In this document: positions 47,700-58,670 of the stretch, piece by piece
Layout of the letters: each line of letters opens with the position of its first letter
How positions within the stretch are numbered: position 1 is the first letter of the stretch
Source: Dichetophora obliterata
Lineage: Eukaryota > Arthropoda > Insecta > Diptera > Sciomyzidae
Direction: 5' to 3'
NCBI GenBank assembly: GCA_963920525.1
Contig: OY986438.1
Coordinates: 50,929,253-50,993,252 of the forward strand
DNA length: 64,000 nt
Made by a program: the position numbers and the translations under genes
The notes under the pieces: model-generated
The model's input: the letters and a program-made list of their open reading frames with translations, nothing else
The model's database searches: none
Told to the model about the DNA's origin: nothing

Positions 47700-49480
47700 A
47701 ACAATTTCTGATGCAATTTTGGGTACAAAAAAACTTGATACTATTGAAAAGTGTACTAGTGACAGGAATGAGGCCCGAAAATTTTTCGAAAAAATGAGAT
47801 GCCTTGCCGATGGTTTTAAAACCGGGGCCTCTTTCTGCAACGATGAAAACGGGAATCTAGAGACAGATGTTCAGAGTACACTGACGTTATGGAGGGAACA
47901 CTTCTCTAAGCTTCTAAATGGCGAAGCTGACAACAATCCCGCCAATAGAGATGATATTCCGGAAACCCAAATTTTGGATGACAGTGAGTGCTGCCCGACT
48001 ATGATGAAGTTCTGACAGCTATAGCTCGGCTTAGAAATAACAAAGCCGCGGGAGCTGATGGCTTACCTGCTGAGCTGTTTAAGAACGGAGGCGAAGCTCT
48101 ACTTAAATGCATTCACGAGTTTCTATGAAGAATATGGTCGGAAGAATACATTCCGAACAATTGGAATCTCAATGTGCTCTGCCCAATCCACAAGTAAGGC
48201 GATCCCACTATCTGTGCCAATTAACGTGGGATAAGCCTTCTTAATATCGCATATAAGGTCCTTTATTGCGTTTTATGTGAAAGATTGAAGCTCATTGTAA
48301 ACGAACTGATCGGACCTTATCAGTGTGGCTTCAGGCCTGGAAAGTCCACCATCGACCACCATCGACAAAGCCGCCTTCGACAGCCCAATAAGGAAGCACC
48401 TGTACTCCACCATGTCTGAATTTGGTATTCCTGCAAAACTAATACGACTTTGCAGGATGACACTGAGCAACACCAGCAGCGCAGTTAAAATCGGGAAGGA
48501 CCTCTCCCCACCATTTATTACCAAACGAGGTTTCAGACAAGGTGATTCCTTATCGTGAGACTTTTTCAACCTAATGATGGAAAAGATCATCCGAGCTGCT
48601 GATCTGAGACGTAGAGGCACAATATTCTACAAGAGTGTTATGCTGCTTGCATATGCTGATGACATAGATATCATTGGCCATAATACGCGCGAAGTCAGTG
48701 CAGCATTTTCCAGATTAGAAAGAGAGTCAAGTGGAATGGGTCTGGCAGTGAATGCAGATAAGACGAAATAATACTTAGTGTCAACAAACAAACAGTCCCA
48801 GCGTCTTGGAACCCACGTTACAGTTGACAATACCTCCTTCGAGATTGTGAATGACTTCGTTTATCTGGGATCCAGCATAAACTCAACCAACGACATCAGC
48901 ATTGAGATCAAACGAAGAATAACTCTTGCCAACAGGTGTTACTTTGGACTCAGTAGGCAATTGCGAAGCAGAGCCCTCTCTCGACGAACGAAAATCACGC
49001 TCTATAAATCGCTTATCATGTCCATCCTACTTTATGCATCACAAACCTCGAAGCTGAGCAGTTCAGATGAAAAGACTTTAGGAGCATTCGAGAGAAAGAT
49101 TCTTCGTAAGATCTACAGACCAATCTGCGTCAATGGCGAGTACCGAATACGGTGGAATGATGAACTGTACCAGCTGTACGCTGACATCGACATAGTCAAG
49201 CGCATTAAAATCGAGCGGCTTCGCTGGCTCGGTCATGTTCAGCTCATGAAAGACGATGCTCCAGTGAAGAAAACATTCGATTCGGTATCCAGCGGCGGTC
49301 AAGGCAGAAGAGGACGACCGCATCTTCGTTGGAAAGACCAAGTAGAGGACAACCTGACGAAGCTTGGAGTTTCCAACTGGCGCCAGCAAGCGAAAGATAG
49401 AAATGGCTGACGCATATTCTTAGATGAGGCCAAGACCGATATACGGTTGTAGCGCCAACTAAGTAAGTAAGTAGTAAGTA
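47700..49480 (+). pseudogene. RTE-like LINE ORF2 relic
   Basis: Colinear RT-type polyprotein in several frames: FFEKMRCLADGFKTGASF (about 47788), a degraded block to 48300, GLESPPSTTID, FDSPIRKHLYSTMSEFGIPA (about 48378), RGFRQGDSLS (48530), LLAYADDIDIIG (48645), NDFVYLGSSINSTNDIS (48850), LSRRTKITLYKSLI, RLRWLGHVQLM (49217), GRPHLRWKDQVEDNL (about 49315). It ends in AAGTAAGTAAGTA (49460-49475), a short tandem 3' tail typical of this class. It has stops at several places and a deletion just after the GKSTI-equivalent motif (about 48350). Non-functional. Confidence 0.88.
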
Positions 49481-49619
49481 CCATTGAAAAATGTTTGTAT
49501 AGTTGAGTTTTGGTAAAAGTATTTACCAACTTTATAAATCTGATTAATTTTTATTATCTTATCACTATTTCTAATATAATTTTAATATGTATTTTAATGT
49601 TAACTAATTCTTTAAATGT

Positions 49620-50521
49620 TTACTTATAAAAAAGTAAATAAGTGTCGTTTTTAACATTATTTCTAATTGGCTCTTCATGTTTCCGCACATGGCTCCTGCG
49701 TTGAGTAAAACTACGATGACGATTTATTATAGACTGTGGCAACGCTGCCATTCGTGTTGGATGCGGTCTATAAGCTAATTTGTTGAACTTGGATGTTGGT
49801 GTTATTTTTTTTGGAGCTTCAACTTTTAAGCGTGGGTTTTTGCTATTGATTGGTATTGTTTGGCCACCCACTGATATGGAAAAAGGTGCGCCTCCATTAG
49901 CTGTATTGATGAATACTGGCACGGTGATGTAGATGGCATTGATTGCATTGTTTGTGGGACTGAGGGATTGAGTTGGAACTTGTTCCTATTAGCAGATGAA
50001 AGTAGTTTTAAGTTATAAAATTGGAAAAATGGCTCCTGCTTACTTTTGGCAATTTCTCGCTTTGTTTAAGAAAGTCGAATGGCGTAGCATCTTCATCTAT
50101 ATCCAAATACTCATCATTGGGTAAGTCTGGGAATTTTTCCGGTAAAAAGTAGTCATCTGTGTCTGTTATTAGTACAGGTGTAGCACTGTTGTTATTTTGT
50201 TGCGTTTCTTTATGCTGCTCATAGTGAGAGTTTTCTTCTTCCTGTTCTGATTCCATTTTTTTCAATGATTCAGATAAAATATGCATTTTCCTTGTGCTAA
50301 CCTGGGTTTCGCCCATTATAAGTGGGTCGGCGCTAGCTAAGATACCAGATTGCTGATCATTCACTGGTAAAGCGATGCTCATTGAAAAATATGCACTAGC
50401 CAAAGCTATAAAATAAAATTAAATTTGCTTTTAGGAAAATATTATATATTGCAAAAGAAAAGCACGTATCACATATAACCACGTGCAAGATCGAAATCAG
50501 AATTATGGCCAAATAAACCAT
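49620..50521 (-). CDS. Secreted protein with two introns (join 50473..50521, 50044..50405, 49620..49985 on minus)
   Basis: Predicted 258-aa secreted protein, family not recognised. The 49-nt exon 1 (50521-50473) encodes MVYLAIILISILHVVI. The donor GTGATA is weak but in phase 1. The 67-bp intron ends TTTTATAG at 50406, and exon 2 completes the signal peptide (SLASA, cleavage near residue 21). Exon 2 ends at donor GTAAGC (50043) in phase 0. The second intron is 58 bp with acceptor AATAG, and exon 3 runs from 49985 to a TAA at 49620. The middle is Glu/Gln/Asn-rich. Exon 3 starts with a hydrophobic beta-like block (VPVFINTANGGAPFSISVGG), then is strongly basic with QRRSHVRKH near the end, a possible dibasic processing site. 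Exon 2 and 3 joins are well supported; exon 1 is less certain because of its donor and very short leader. Confidence 0.68.
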
Positions 50522-50553
50522 CAAAGTGACGAAGATTATGGCGTGAGTACATA

Positions 50554-50561
50554 AATTTATA
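50554..50561 (-). promoter_or_regulatory. TATA box of the two-intron secreted gene
   Basis: TATAAATT on the minus strand (50561 to 50554). TCACTT with its A at 50527, 34 nt downstream, is an initiator candidate identical to the one at 2339-2344. The leader would be only about 6 nt before the ATG at 50521. Confidence 0.5.
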
Positions 50562-50599
50562 CTAAGGTAGTCAGCCCATAATTTTTTTCCTCAGTGCAA

Positions 50600-53389
50600 T
50601 GCTACTCGTATGAATCGATTGACGTTTATGACTATTCTTATAGATAATATTCATCGAACACGCCTCTATAGAGATAGGTAACTAGCAGGACCCAAAACTT
50701 TCAATTTGACTCCGTTATCGGCCTTTGCCCATTCACTATATGCAAGAATTTGAGTAAAGGTAGTACGGCCCTACGCCCGTATAAGATCTAACTGGAGTAG
50801 TATCATACTTAAAGTCAAAGAGCAATCATTTGCGTCGTACATTCCGCGAATGAGCTGAACATCAACTGCAAATTTAACCAAATTCTTTCTGTCAAATCAT
50901 CATCAAATGGCCGATTAGTTCATATAATTTGACTCCTTTAAACACATTTTGTGAGGATACGCCAAGTCATTCGGGGTTCAAACAGTTTTTTTGTATTATT
51001 ATTGAAGATGTGACGAATGCCGTTTTGCGGATGACAGTACACAATAAGATGAGTGAAAATTGTAAATAATAAAAATACAAAAATAAGTATGCATATATTT
51101 TCAAATAAAATCCGCGGATGCGTATGTAATAATCATAAAATCAGGTAAAAATTTCATAAATCAATTTTCAAGAATAATTTTTTTATTCTTTTTTGTCAAG
51201 TCATGAGAGAAATAATACGAGTTCACTGCTATGATGTGATTTCACCATTCATTTAAAGATTCCAAAAAATACGTTATTTTTTAATTATTCCTCTTTCGAG
51301 ATATCGCTCCCTCAGTGAGGTATTGAACCCTCAAAATGCACTCTAACTAAAATTAACGGGAATTAACTGCAATTATTGCTGGCAACAAATTTCCTTTATT
51401 TAATTTAGTTTTATTTCAGAGACCCAAAATCAAAATGTTTCACGCGAGAAATGCGCAAAAATTTATTCCTACAATTATTGCTCTCGCATTCTCTTTAAAA
51501 ACTCTCTTCTATAATGCTATTCTTCTTGTCTTTGCTTACAAAAAATACTAGAAAAGCGCATGGTGTAAGAAATAGAGGTGTTAGTGAGTTTGACACTTCT
51601 CTCTCAAAATGATAAAATTATGTTTCCCCGTTCTTGTCAAAAACAGCTGATGGTGAATTGCAATGAAAACAAATTTGGTTTAATTCGTGTTGAGCATTAA
51701 AGTGAGAATAAAGTGAAATGGAAAACAATAAAAAATATATGAGACGCTGTGCGTTATGAAAAAAAAAAACGATGTGAATGGAAAACAATTTGCATGCTGG
51801 CCAAAGCTTCATGTCGGCGGCACCTTCCAGCGTACGTTTCTGATAAAATGGCCAAAACATTTAATGACAAACTTGGCAAATCGGCAAAGACAACTGCAAT
51901 AACTTTTTATCAACACAACACGGCACAATTAATTGCATTTAATATTTATTTATACTTAGTTAGCACAATAAAAACTATAGCATATCATCTAGCAATGCAA
52001 ACAAATAACACAATTTGACAACTATCAACAGGTCCGCTCTTTCGCTCACAATTTTTAGACAGAAGCAAAGAAATTCATGGTGTTGTTCAAAAGTCACTAA
52101 TACCTGGTTTTCTTACACCATGGAAAAGCGTGAATATCTCAAGTCAGTTTTGAAGAAGACAAACAGCGTGACCCTTGTGCGACTAAAGTTGCAAAATGAC
52201 CCTTTTTCAAAATTGTGTTTATTTGCCACTTTTTCGTAACAGTGTGCGACTTTTCCCCTTTTTCAAAAATACGCATAAAAATCCGACACAATATGAGGCC
52301 CGAAACCACAATACGTTCTGAGAATTTTTCAAAGAAGAAATAATATAGATTTGAAGAAATATAGTTAAATATTATCTCTCGGTGATAAAATATTTTCCAG
52401 AATTGTTTTTAATAACGAAACACTTTCTATTTTACGATTTTTAGACCCAAAAAATTTAAGTCAAATAAAGGCAGCAACTACTTTTACCTATTGGCAGAGT
52501 CTAGTCATATGATAAGTGAACCAAAAACATTTATAGAATAATTTAAATTATTATAATGTAAGTGAAAAGATATAGTATAAGAAAATTTTTTTTATATATC
52601 ATGTATTGAAATATTTTGGCTTAAGATACGAAGTCTACAGAAATAATTTCAATCATTATATGTTTCTGCATTTATATAAGTTTGTAACTCAAATTTTGTA
52701 ACTCATATCAATACTAGGGTCAAAAGAATTTTTTGAATAACGGTTCTTATGAAAAATAATTTAACAAACAAATTAAAGGTTGAAACTTATGAATCCATGC
52801 TTTCAGTGTACACTATAATTAAGTAGAAAGAAAACCATTAAAAAATGGAGTCCAAGTTCTATTCTCGTGAACAAATTTAAAAAACTTTGTTTCAACAAAA
52901 TAAATAACTTATGCTAAATAATAAAACAGTTTAACCCGGACATAGTGCATAACTTCGCTCATAAAAAATATTGTAAATTGAGTAAAAAATTGTAGGGGTG
53001 GCAAGCACATTCGTTTAAAATAAAATCATATGTATCATATTAGAGTAAAACGAAATGACACCCATGTGTTCCACTCCAACCGATTCAATTTTGTATTCGC
53101 CTCTCCCAAAATATTATGCGCTAGTTCTTGGACGATTATATTTGACACAATTTTTATGTTGATTTGGTTTTAAATTTATTTTATAAAATAAAGGAGTGTT
53201 ACTTCAACTTTCCCAAATTTAGATTTTTTAGATTTTCTTTATATGTATTTAAATTTGATTTTTTTACGTGAATCAATTTTTTATATACTTATACATGTTT
53301 GTTACTTGTTTTTTAATTTTAACATTGTTAATGTCTTATTAGAAATCCCTTGTTTCGCCACCTTTTAAAAATTGACAACGGTAACACTG
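50600..53389. other. Intergenic, no gene recognised
   Basis: 51460-51600 has a weak likeness to the 690-900 repeat (AAAAACTCTCTTCTA). Frames at 51618 (-), 51749 and 52015 (+) lack domains and conserved features. Confidence 0.35.
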
Positions 53390-53640
53390 AAGGCAAGAAC
53401 AACAATTCTGTGTATAGTCAACCACACAGCAAACTAGACAGGCTGTTTCGGATGGAAAGAGTAGCCATCTTCAGTAGTCTTGAGTAATTATGCTGCTTAA
53501 ATTTTAGAGAAAATATACCTGTTTTGAAAAAATTTAACAGAATTGAAAAATCAATCTGCATAGCATTATCTTTTTACAAAATCGCCGATGAAATTTCAAG
53601 AAATTTATTGTAGTTATTTTTCAATCAGTTTTTAAAGTGT
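53390..53640 (+). repeat. Interspersed repeat family, copy 3 (diverged)
   Basis: Shares GGCAAGAACAACAA, TGTGTATAGT, ATGGAAAGAGTAG and TTTTTACAAAATCGCC with the family at 690-1370. More diverged than copies 1 and 2. Confidence 0.45.
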
Positions 53641-53787
53641 GGGTAACAATTCATCTAGAAGATAGAAGAAACGTTTTGACATTTTTTTAGTTGGAATGGT
53701 TCCAAAAACGAAAATATTTTTTGTCTGTCCACACGATTACAGCCGTTTTTGGAAGCTATCGTAAAAAAGTTCGGTACTTAAGCTTGT

Positions 53788-54240
53788 AAAGGGTGATCCA
53801 ATACGAAACCTCTTTTTTCAACTGGGTTGTTTTGACAGATATTATGTGTCAAATGGCTTGTCCATATGACATTTGTGTTCAGTATTCAATACGACTAAAT
53901 TATGAATAGACCTACTCCTGAACAACGTTTATTAATTGTGGAAACTTACTACCAACATCAGTCATCAGTTTGAGAATGTTCTGAGTTCTTCAACATTATT
54001 TTGGTCGTTATGAGCGTCAAAACCATCAAACCATCACCGAATTTCGAACGAATTTTACACTATTGGACATTCATCAGTCAACCAGAGGGCATAGAGCCCG
54101 TAATTTTGAGAATATTGCTGCAGTAGGACAGAGTGTTCGTGAAAACCCTGAACAATTGATTCGTCGCCGAACTCGAGTTTTGTTGAAATTCTCAAATTGG
54201 ACCCACAAAATGGACCATTTAAGAGCTAGTCGTGGATAAA
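53788..54240 (+). mobile_element. Mariner-type transposon 5' remnant
   Basis: Starts near AAAGGGTGATCCAATACGAA, then an ATG at 53902 opening MNRPTPEQRLLIVETYYQHQ, the N-terminus of a mariner-family transposase. Frameshifts begin at about 53975. A degraded helix-turn-helix region (TPSPNFER..., QSVREN equivalent) can be followed to about 54235, where homology ends. The catalytic domain is absent. Confidence 0.78.
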
Positions 54241-54532
54241 ATTTAAACGAAATAATTTAAACATTGAGTTGTAGGAACCGAACTATCATTCCAAATAAAG
54301 ATTTGCATCAACACATGGATTTTTACGTATTTTATTTAGAAAACAAAGTAGTAAGGTCTTGTGGGATCATCATTTAGTTATTTACAAAATATAAAACAAG
54401 TTCTACTTCCCATACAAAGTGACTTTCAAAAAGGTAAAATCTCTTTAAATTCCACAAAACTCAATTTTTATACTTGAAATTGTGCATGTGAGCTTTGGTA
54501 TTATAATATTATAATATAATAAGCACTCTAAG

Positions 54533-57465
54533 TAGGCTTGCCAGATCTAAATAGGCGTTTAACTGGACATTCCAATAAAATAACTGGATTTAGCCCGATT
54601 TTTCGAAAAAAAACTTGACATTTCTTTAAGTTTTATAATCATATATCTTTTCGGTTTTGTCGTACAAAATGACAAAAATCGCAAATCATACATGTATATA
54701 TGGGTCATTTTTGAAGTATATTCAGTTAAACCACATTTTTCTATACCGTTGATTTCAGATTTTATAAAAAATAAATGAACATGTGTAAGAATTGATCTTT
54801 TTAACAAGAGCATTTTATTTATTTTTTAAAACTACATAAAGAACAAAAAAACATAAGTGAATACTTTCAGTCTTTATAATGTAAAAAAGTCGTATACCAT
54901 TTGGAATAACAAAAAAAAAAAAATAATTCAGCCTTTCTAGCACAAAATAAAGTCTTGGTTTTATGTAGTACATAAATAATTACATCTGGAAAATTATTTC
55001 TTTTGCCACATGTATTTGGTATTTTTTGCAACAGATTTTACTAAATGCAAAGCTTCAGGTTTCAATAAAAAATTGTAAAAATTATCACAATTTTCATCGC
55101 AGTTAATTCTTATCATAACTTCTGCTTTGATGAGATCAAAATTCATTCGCTGTCTTTCTTTTGAAAATAAATTGTCCAAAACACTAAATACTCTTTCACA
55201 AAAAGCGTTACTGATTGGTATTGAAAATACAAAAGATACTAAGTCAAATAAATCTTTGTGGATATTTTTGTCACACTTTTTAAAAAAATATGACCATATT
55301 TTATCATTCGAGCTATCTTTTGGTAACTGGCCAAAAACCTCTCGAAGGCAACAATAGTCTATATATAACTTATCTATATTAATTTGATTATCAAGTTTTA
55401 TTTTCTTTGGTAGTTCAGATAGATCGTTCCATGAGATGAGGGTATCCTTTAAATTTAATGCTGACATTTGGTTGTAGAGTGAATCATTTTGAAAGTTATA
55501 TCGCTGCTCCAAATAAATCACAGCAGATTCCAAAAAAGAGTTTGCTTCTGATTTGAAGAAATTGCGATCCTCAATTGAAAGGTGTTTAATAATGGAAATA
55601 GTTTTACTGCCGTAAAACTCATCTTTGATACGGCTCTTCAAGCTATTCAAAAGTTTACACATTATGGCGTGTATATCAGTGATTGTACTTGAATCACTTT
55701 CTAAACTTAATGTGGCTACATTAAATTCTTGCATTACGTTATGTATAAAAAATAGATATGCCTCCGATATTCCCTCGTACTTGCATTCATCATCATCGTT
55801 TATAATATCATCAGGTGGTACATCACGAGCAATAAAATCCCACAAAGGTTTTTGGGTATTTTCTTTACCTTTTTGCAAAAAATATCGCTTTACTGCTGGC
55901 CAACTATACACCATTCTGTCGATTGCTGGTAGCAGAGAAAGCCATCTGGTTGGTACGTGCCTAAGTAAATTTTTATATTCAATGCCTGCAAATTCATAAC
56001 ATTCCTTTAATTTTTCAGTTTTTTTTGCCGAAGAGCTGAATTCATTATATGCTTTGATAACAATATTTTCGATATCTACAGACATAGAATTGAGGCTGTA
56101 CTTAATACAGTTATTGATTATGTGGCAATTGCAATTGGCTTTTACAATACGAGGGTTTATGTGCTGAAGTTTTTTAAAAACAGATTTATGGACACCATAA
56201 TTGACATTTGCATTATCAGCACTGTAAGCCGAAATTTTTTCGAAACTTAAAGAGTGTTCCTTAGTTATTGCAATAATTTTTTCAAATATATCTGTATGTT
56301 GTTCCTTAGGGTCTTCATAAAAATCTAAAATTTTCTTCTGAATTCCCTTTTCAGCGTCAAAATACTGGACAGCATAGGGAAAAGTTTTAACATTTCCAAT
56401 ATTGGAGGCATCGCTGCTTACCGAAAAAAAACTGCATTCATTTAACTCCTTTGAAATATTTTCTTGTACATATGGGGATAGTACGTTTCTTACGATCGCT
56501 GCACCTTTAGTTCGTCCACATGACATTTTTGCAGCAATCTTGCTGTCGCAATATATTGTAGAGCTAAGCTTTAATTGGCAGTCTAAACTATTGTAACTTA
56601 GCCTATGCCTAACGTTGTGGTATACACTAGCCAGCTCAGCCCTGGAAATTAGTTCTTCTTCTTTAAATTGCTTTGGGGTAATAAAATTGGAAATACTCTG
56701 CGACACTTTATGTGCAGATTCAATTTTGGTATGTCTTTGTGTTCTTGTATGCTTCAATAACATTCGCGATCCTTCATATTTAATGGAGAATTCCATTTGG
56801 CACAATTTGCAAAAAGCAGTATATTCATCTTTTTTTACGACCCACTTCGAAAATAATGGATCAGTCATCCATTTGTCGCAAAAACTTGTGTATCTTCTTT
56901 TACTGGGAATCGCTTCTTCTTCGCTCTCCGTTGCCATCGATTACAACCTGATAATATTTAACTTAAAATAATTTTCAATACATAATAAATTATTTAATTC
57001 TCACCCAAAATTTTTTCCGACCTGCCGACTGATTTGTTTATGTTTTCGCCAGTGATGAGCACACATTGTCGATTAATTGCAATTAATCGATTTAAAGGCG
57101 GTAATAGTGCTGAGACCACGCAAACGACCCTACAAGAAAAGTGACAGCTACTAACTAGTCATATGACTGGTTGTATAACCTAGTTACTGGTTATATAACT
57201 AGTCATATTACGGTTATATAAGTTAGTATCGGTTATGCATTTCTTGTAGGGAACCAGCTGATGTCTTATTTTGTGCAATATCTCGAAGCGAACAATAATT
57301 AAGTCAGTCAAAATATTTTTTCCTGGAAAAATATTTTTTATTGACAAATTTCATTTTGACTTGACGACGGCGAAAAAACTGGACAAATTTCATTTTGACT
57401 GGATAACTGGACAAGAGCAAAATAACTGGACAATCCAGTCGGATTTGTACCATCTGGCAAGCCTA
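54533..57465. mobile_element. Intact hAT transposon, 2,933 bp
   Basis: The ends are TAGGCTTGCCAGAT and its exact inverted complement ATCTGGCAAGCCTA (14 bp). They are flanked by a perfect 8-bp duplication ACTCTAAG at 54525-54532 and 57466-57473. The subterminal motif ACTGGA occurs at 54562 and 54583 on the left, and at 57378, 57398, 57406, 57425 and (inverted) 57434 on the right. The interior encodes one uninterrupted transposase on the minus strand. Perfect duplication, intact ends and an open frame indicate a recent insertion that may still be active. Confidence 0.93.
54994..56937 (-). CDS. hAT-family transposase, 647 aa, open frame
   Basis: Single uninterrupted frame from ATG at 56937 to stop at 54994. 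The N-terminal BED-type zinc finger has Cys43, Cys46, His63 and His69. The RNase H-like catalytic core has Asp176 (SSDASN), Asp241 (SADNANVNYG) and the CNCH element (Cys271-His272). The C-terminal hAT dimerisation region carries ISNAFCERVFS with the third acidic residue at about Glu581. Length and order match hAT transposases, which cut and paste elements with 8-bp target duplications. There are no internal stops, frameshifts or introns. It is oriented so that its C-terminus lies about 460 bp from the left end of the element. Activity is inferred. Confidence 0.93.
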   Translation of the reverse strand: MATESEEEAIPSKRRYTSFCDKWMTDPLFSKWVVKKDEYTAFCKLCQMEFSIKYEGSRMLLKHTRTQRHTKIESAHKVSQSISNFITPKQFKEEELISRAELASVYHNVRHRLSYNSLDCQLKLSSTIYCDSKIAAKMSCGRTKGAAIVRNVLSPYVQENISKELNECSFFSVSSDASNIGNVKTFPYAVQYFDAEKGIQKKILDFYEDPKEQHTDIFEKIIAITKEHSLSFEKISAYSADNANVNYGVHKSVFKKLQHINPRIVKANCNCHIINNCIKYSLNSMSVDIENIVIKAYNEFSSSAKKTEKLKECYEFAGIEYKNLLRHVPTRWLSLLPAIDRMVYSWPAVKRYFLQKGKENTQKPLWDFIARDVPPDDIINDDDECKYEGISEAYLFFIHNVMQEFNVATLSLESDSSTITDIHAIMCKLLNSLKSRIKDEFYGSKTISIIKHLSIEDRNFFKSEANSFLESAVIYLEQRYNFQNDSLYNQMSALNLKDTLISWNDLSELPKKIKLDNQINIDKLYIDYCCLREVFGQLPKDSSNDKIWSYFFKKCDKNIHKDLFDLVSFVFSIPISNAFCERVFSVLDNLFSKERQRMNFDLIKAEVMIRINCDENCDNFYNFLLKPEALHLVKSVAKNTKYMWQKK

Positions 57466-57479
57466 ACTCTAAGTATGAA

Positions 57480-58300
57480 ATTCAACCAAATCGAGTGAAA
57501 ACCATGCCTAAGTTGCACATAAGTTTTAATTTGTAATATGCATTTTTAGTTTTAAATTTGATACAGTCAAATGTAAACTCCACCCTCCTCCCATACAAAA
57601 TTACGTAAGGACTTCGACAAGTATACATTTGAATCCGTTCCACCAAGGGATACAAAACTTTTTAGAACCTTAAAAATGTAATAAAAAGCTTTACCAAATT
57701 GCATGGGTACAATGTAAAGAATGTACATCACTTTCGTTATTACAAATGCTTCAATTTTTCAATACGTAAACATAGCGCAGCTCTTTTTTACTTTAAGTTT
57801 TACAAAAAAATTCAATTATATTCGAAAACAATAACAATTTCGACATACCACACGCTACTCACAACTATATGTCTACATATATGGTCAAAATATACAAATA
57901 TACACATTTTTAAGCTAAATGGAAAAAAAATAAAATCATTTACGTTTCAATAACAAGATTACTTTTCGACAAAAAAAAAATGAACCAGTATGTTAAAAAA
58001 ATACCTGAGCTCGTAGGCTCCATTTTATTTTAAACTTTGGTTTTAAATATATAAAAAAGCATTTGGAATGCCAAGTAAAAAAATCACTCTTATCACAGAG
58101 AGCATGAAAAAAAAAACCTCAACTTTTAACACTCAACTTTTAACTCAATTTTACAATGTGAGATAAATCGATTCCAGTCAAAAATACTACTCTTAGAAAA
58201 AATGGTTGGTGGGGCTTATAACATTATTTAGTTAATTATTATTCAAATGTCATAACAATCGTTTCAAAAAAAAAAAACCTCAAGTGAAGTAGGAATTTGA
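57480..58300. other. Intergenic, no gene recognised
   Basis: AT-rich with long A runs. No domain in the 57699-57953 frame. Confidence 0.35.
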
Positions 58301-58303
58301 AAA

Positions 58304-58670
58304 TCTATATATATATAAAATAGGATGTGTATGTATGTAACGTATGGACTCCAAAACGGCTGGGCCGATTTTGATGAAATTTTCAGGTAATGTTCATCTT
58401 GGTACGGTGGGTAACATAGGTAACATTTTTGGACCCGATAGGTGGCGCTGGGGTGGACTTATATCGAAAATTTGAATTTATGGACCAATTTAACTGAAAT
58501 TCAGAATGTATGTTTGTTTGATCATAAGAAAATAATTTGTGTATAAATGGACACGGTAGGTGGCGCTGGGGTGGACTTATTTTGAAAATTCGATGGCGTG
58601 AAAAATATATAAATACTTTTAATTTTATTTTATAACGAGGGGAGTAGCGAAGCACACCGGGTTCAGCTAG
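58304..58670 (+). mobile_element. Short non-autonomous Helitron, 367 bp
   Basis: A|TCTATATATATATAAAATAG at the 5' end and GGGTTCAGCTAG|T at the 3' end. The last about 57 bases closely match the Helitron at 12697-13799. A block GGTGGCGCTGGGGTGGACTT occurs twice inside (58441 and 58559). Confidence 0.85.

Noticed and set aside
51749..52239. Two adjacent plus-strand reading frames
   Set aside because: No domain, signal peptide, promoter or splice support; ordinary length for random frames.
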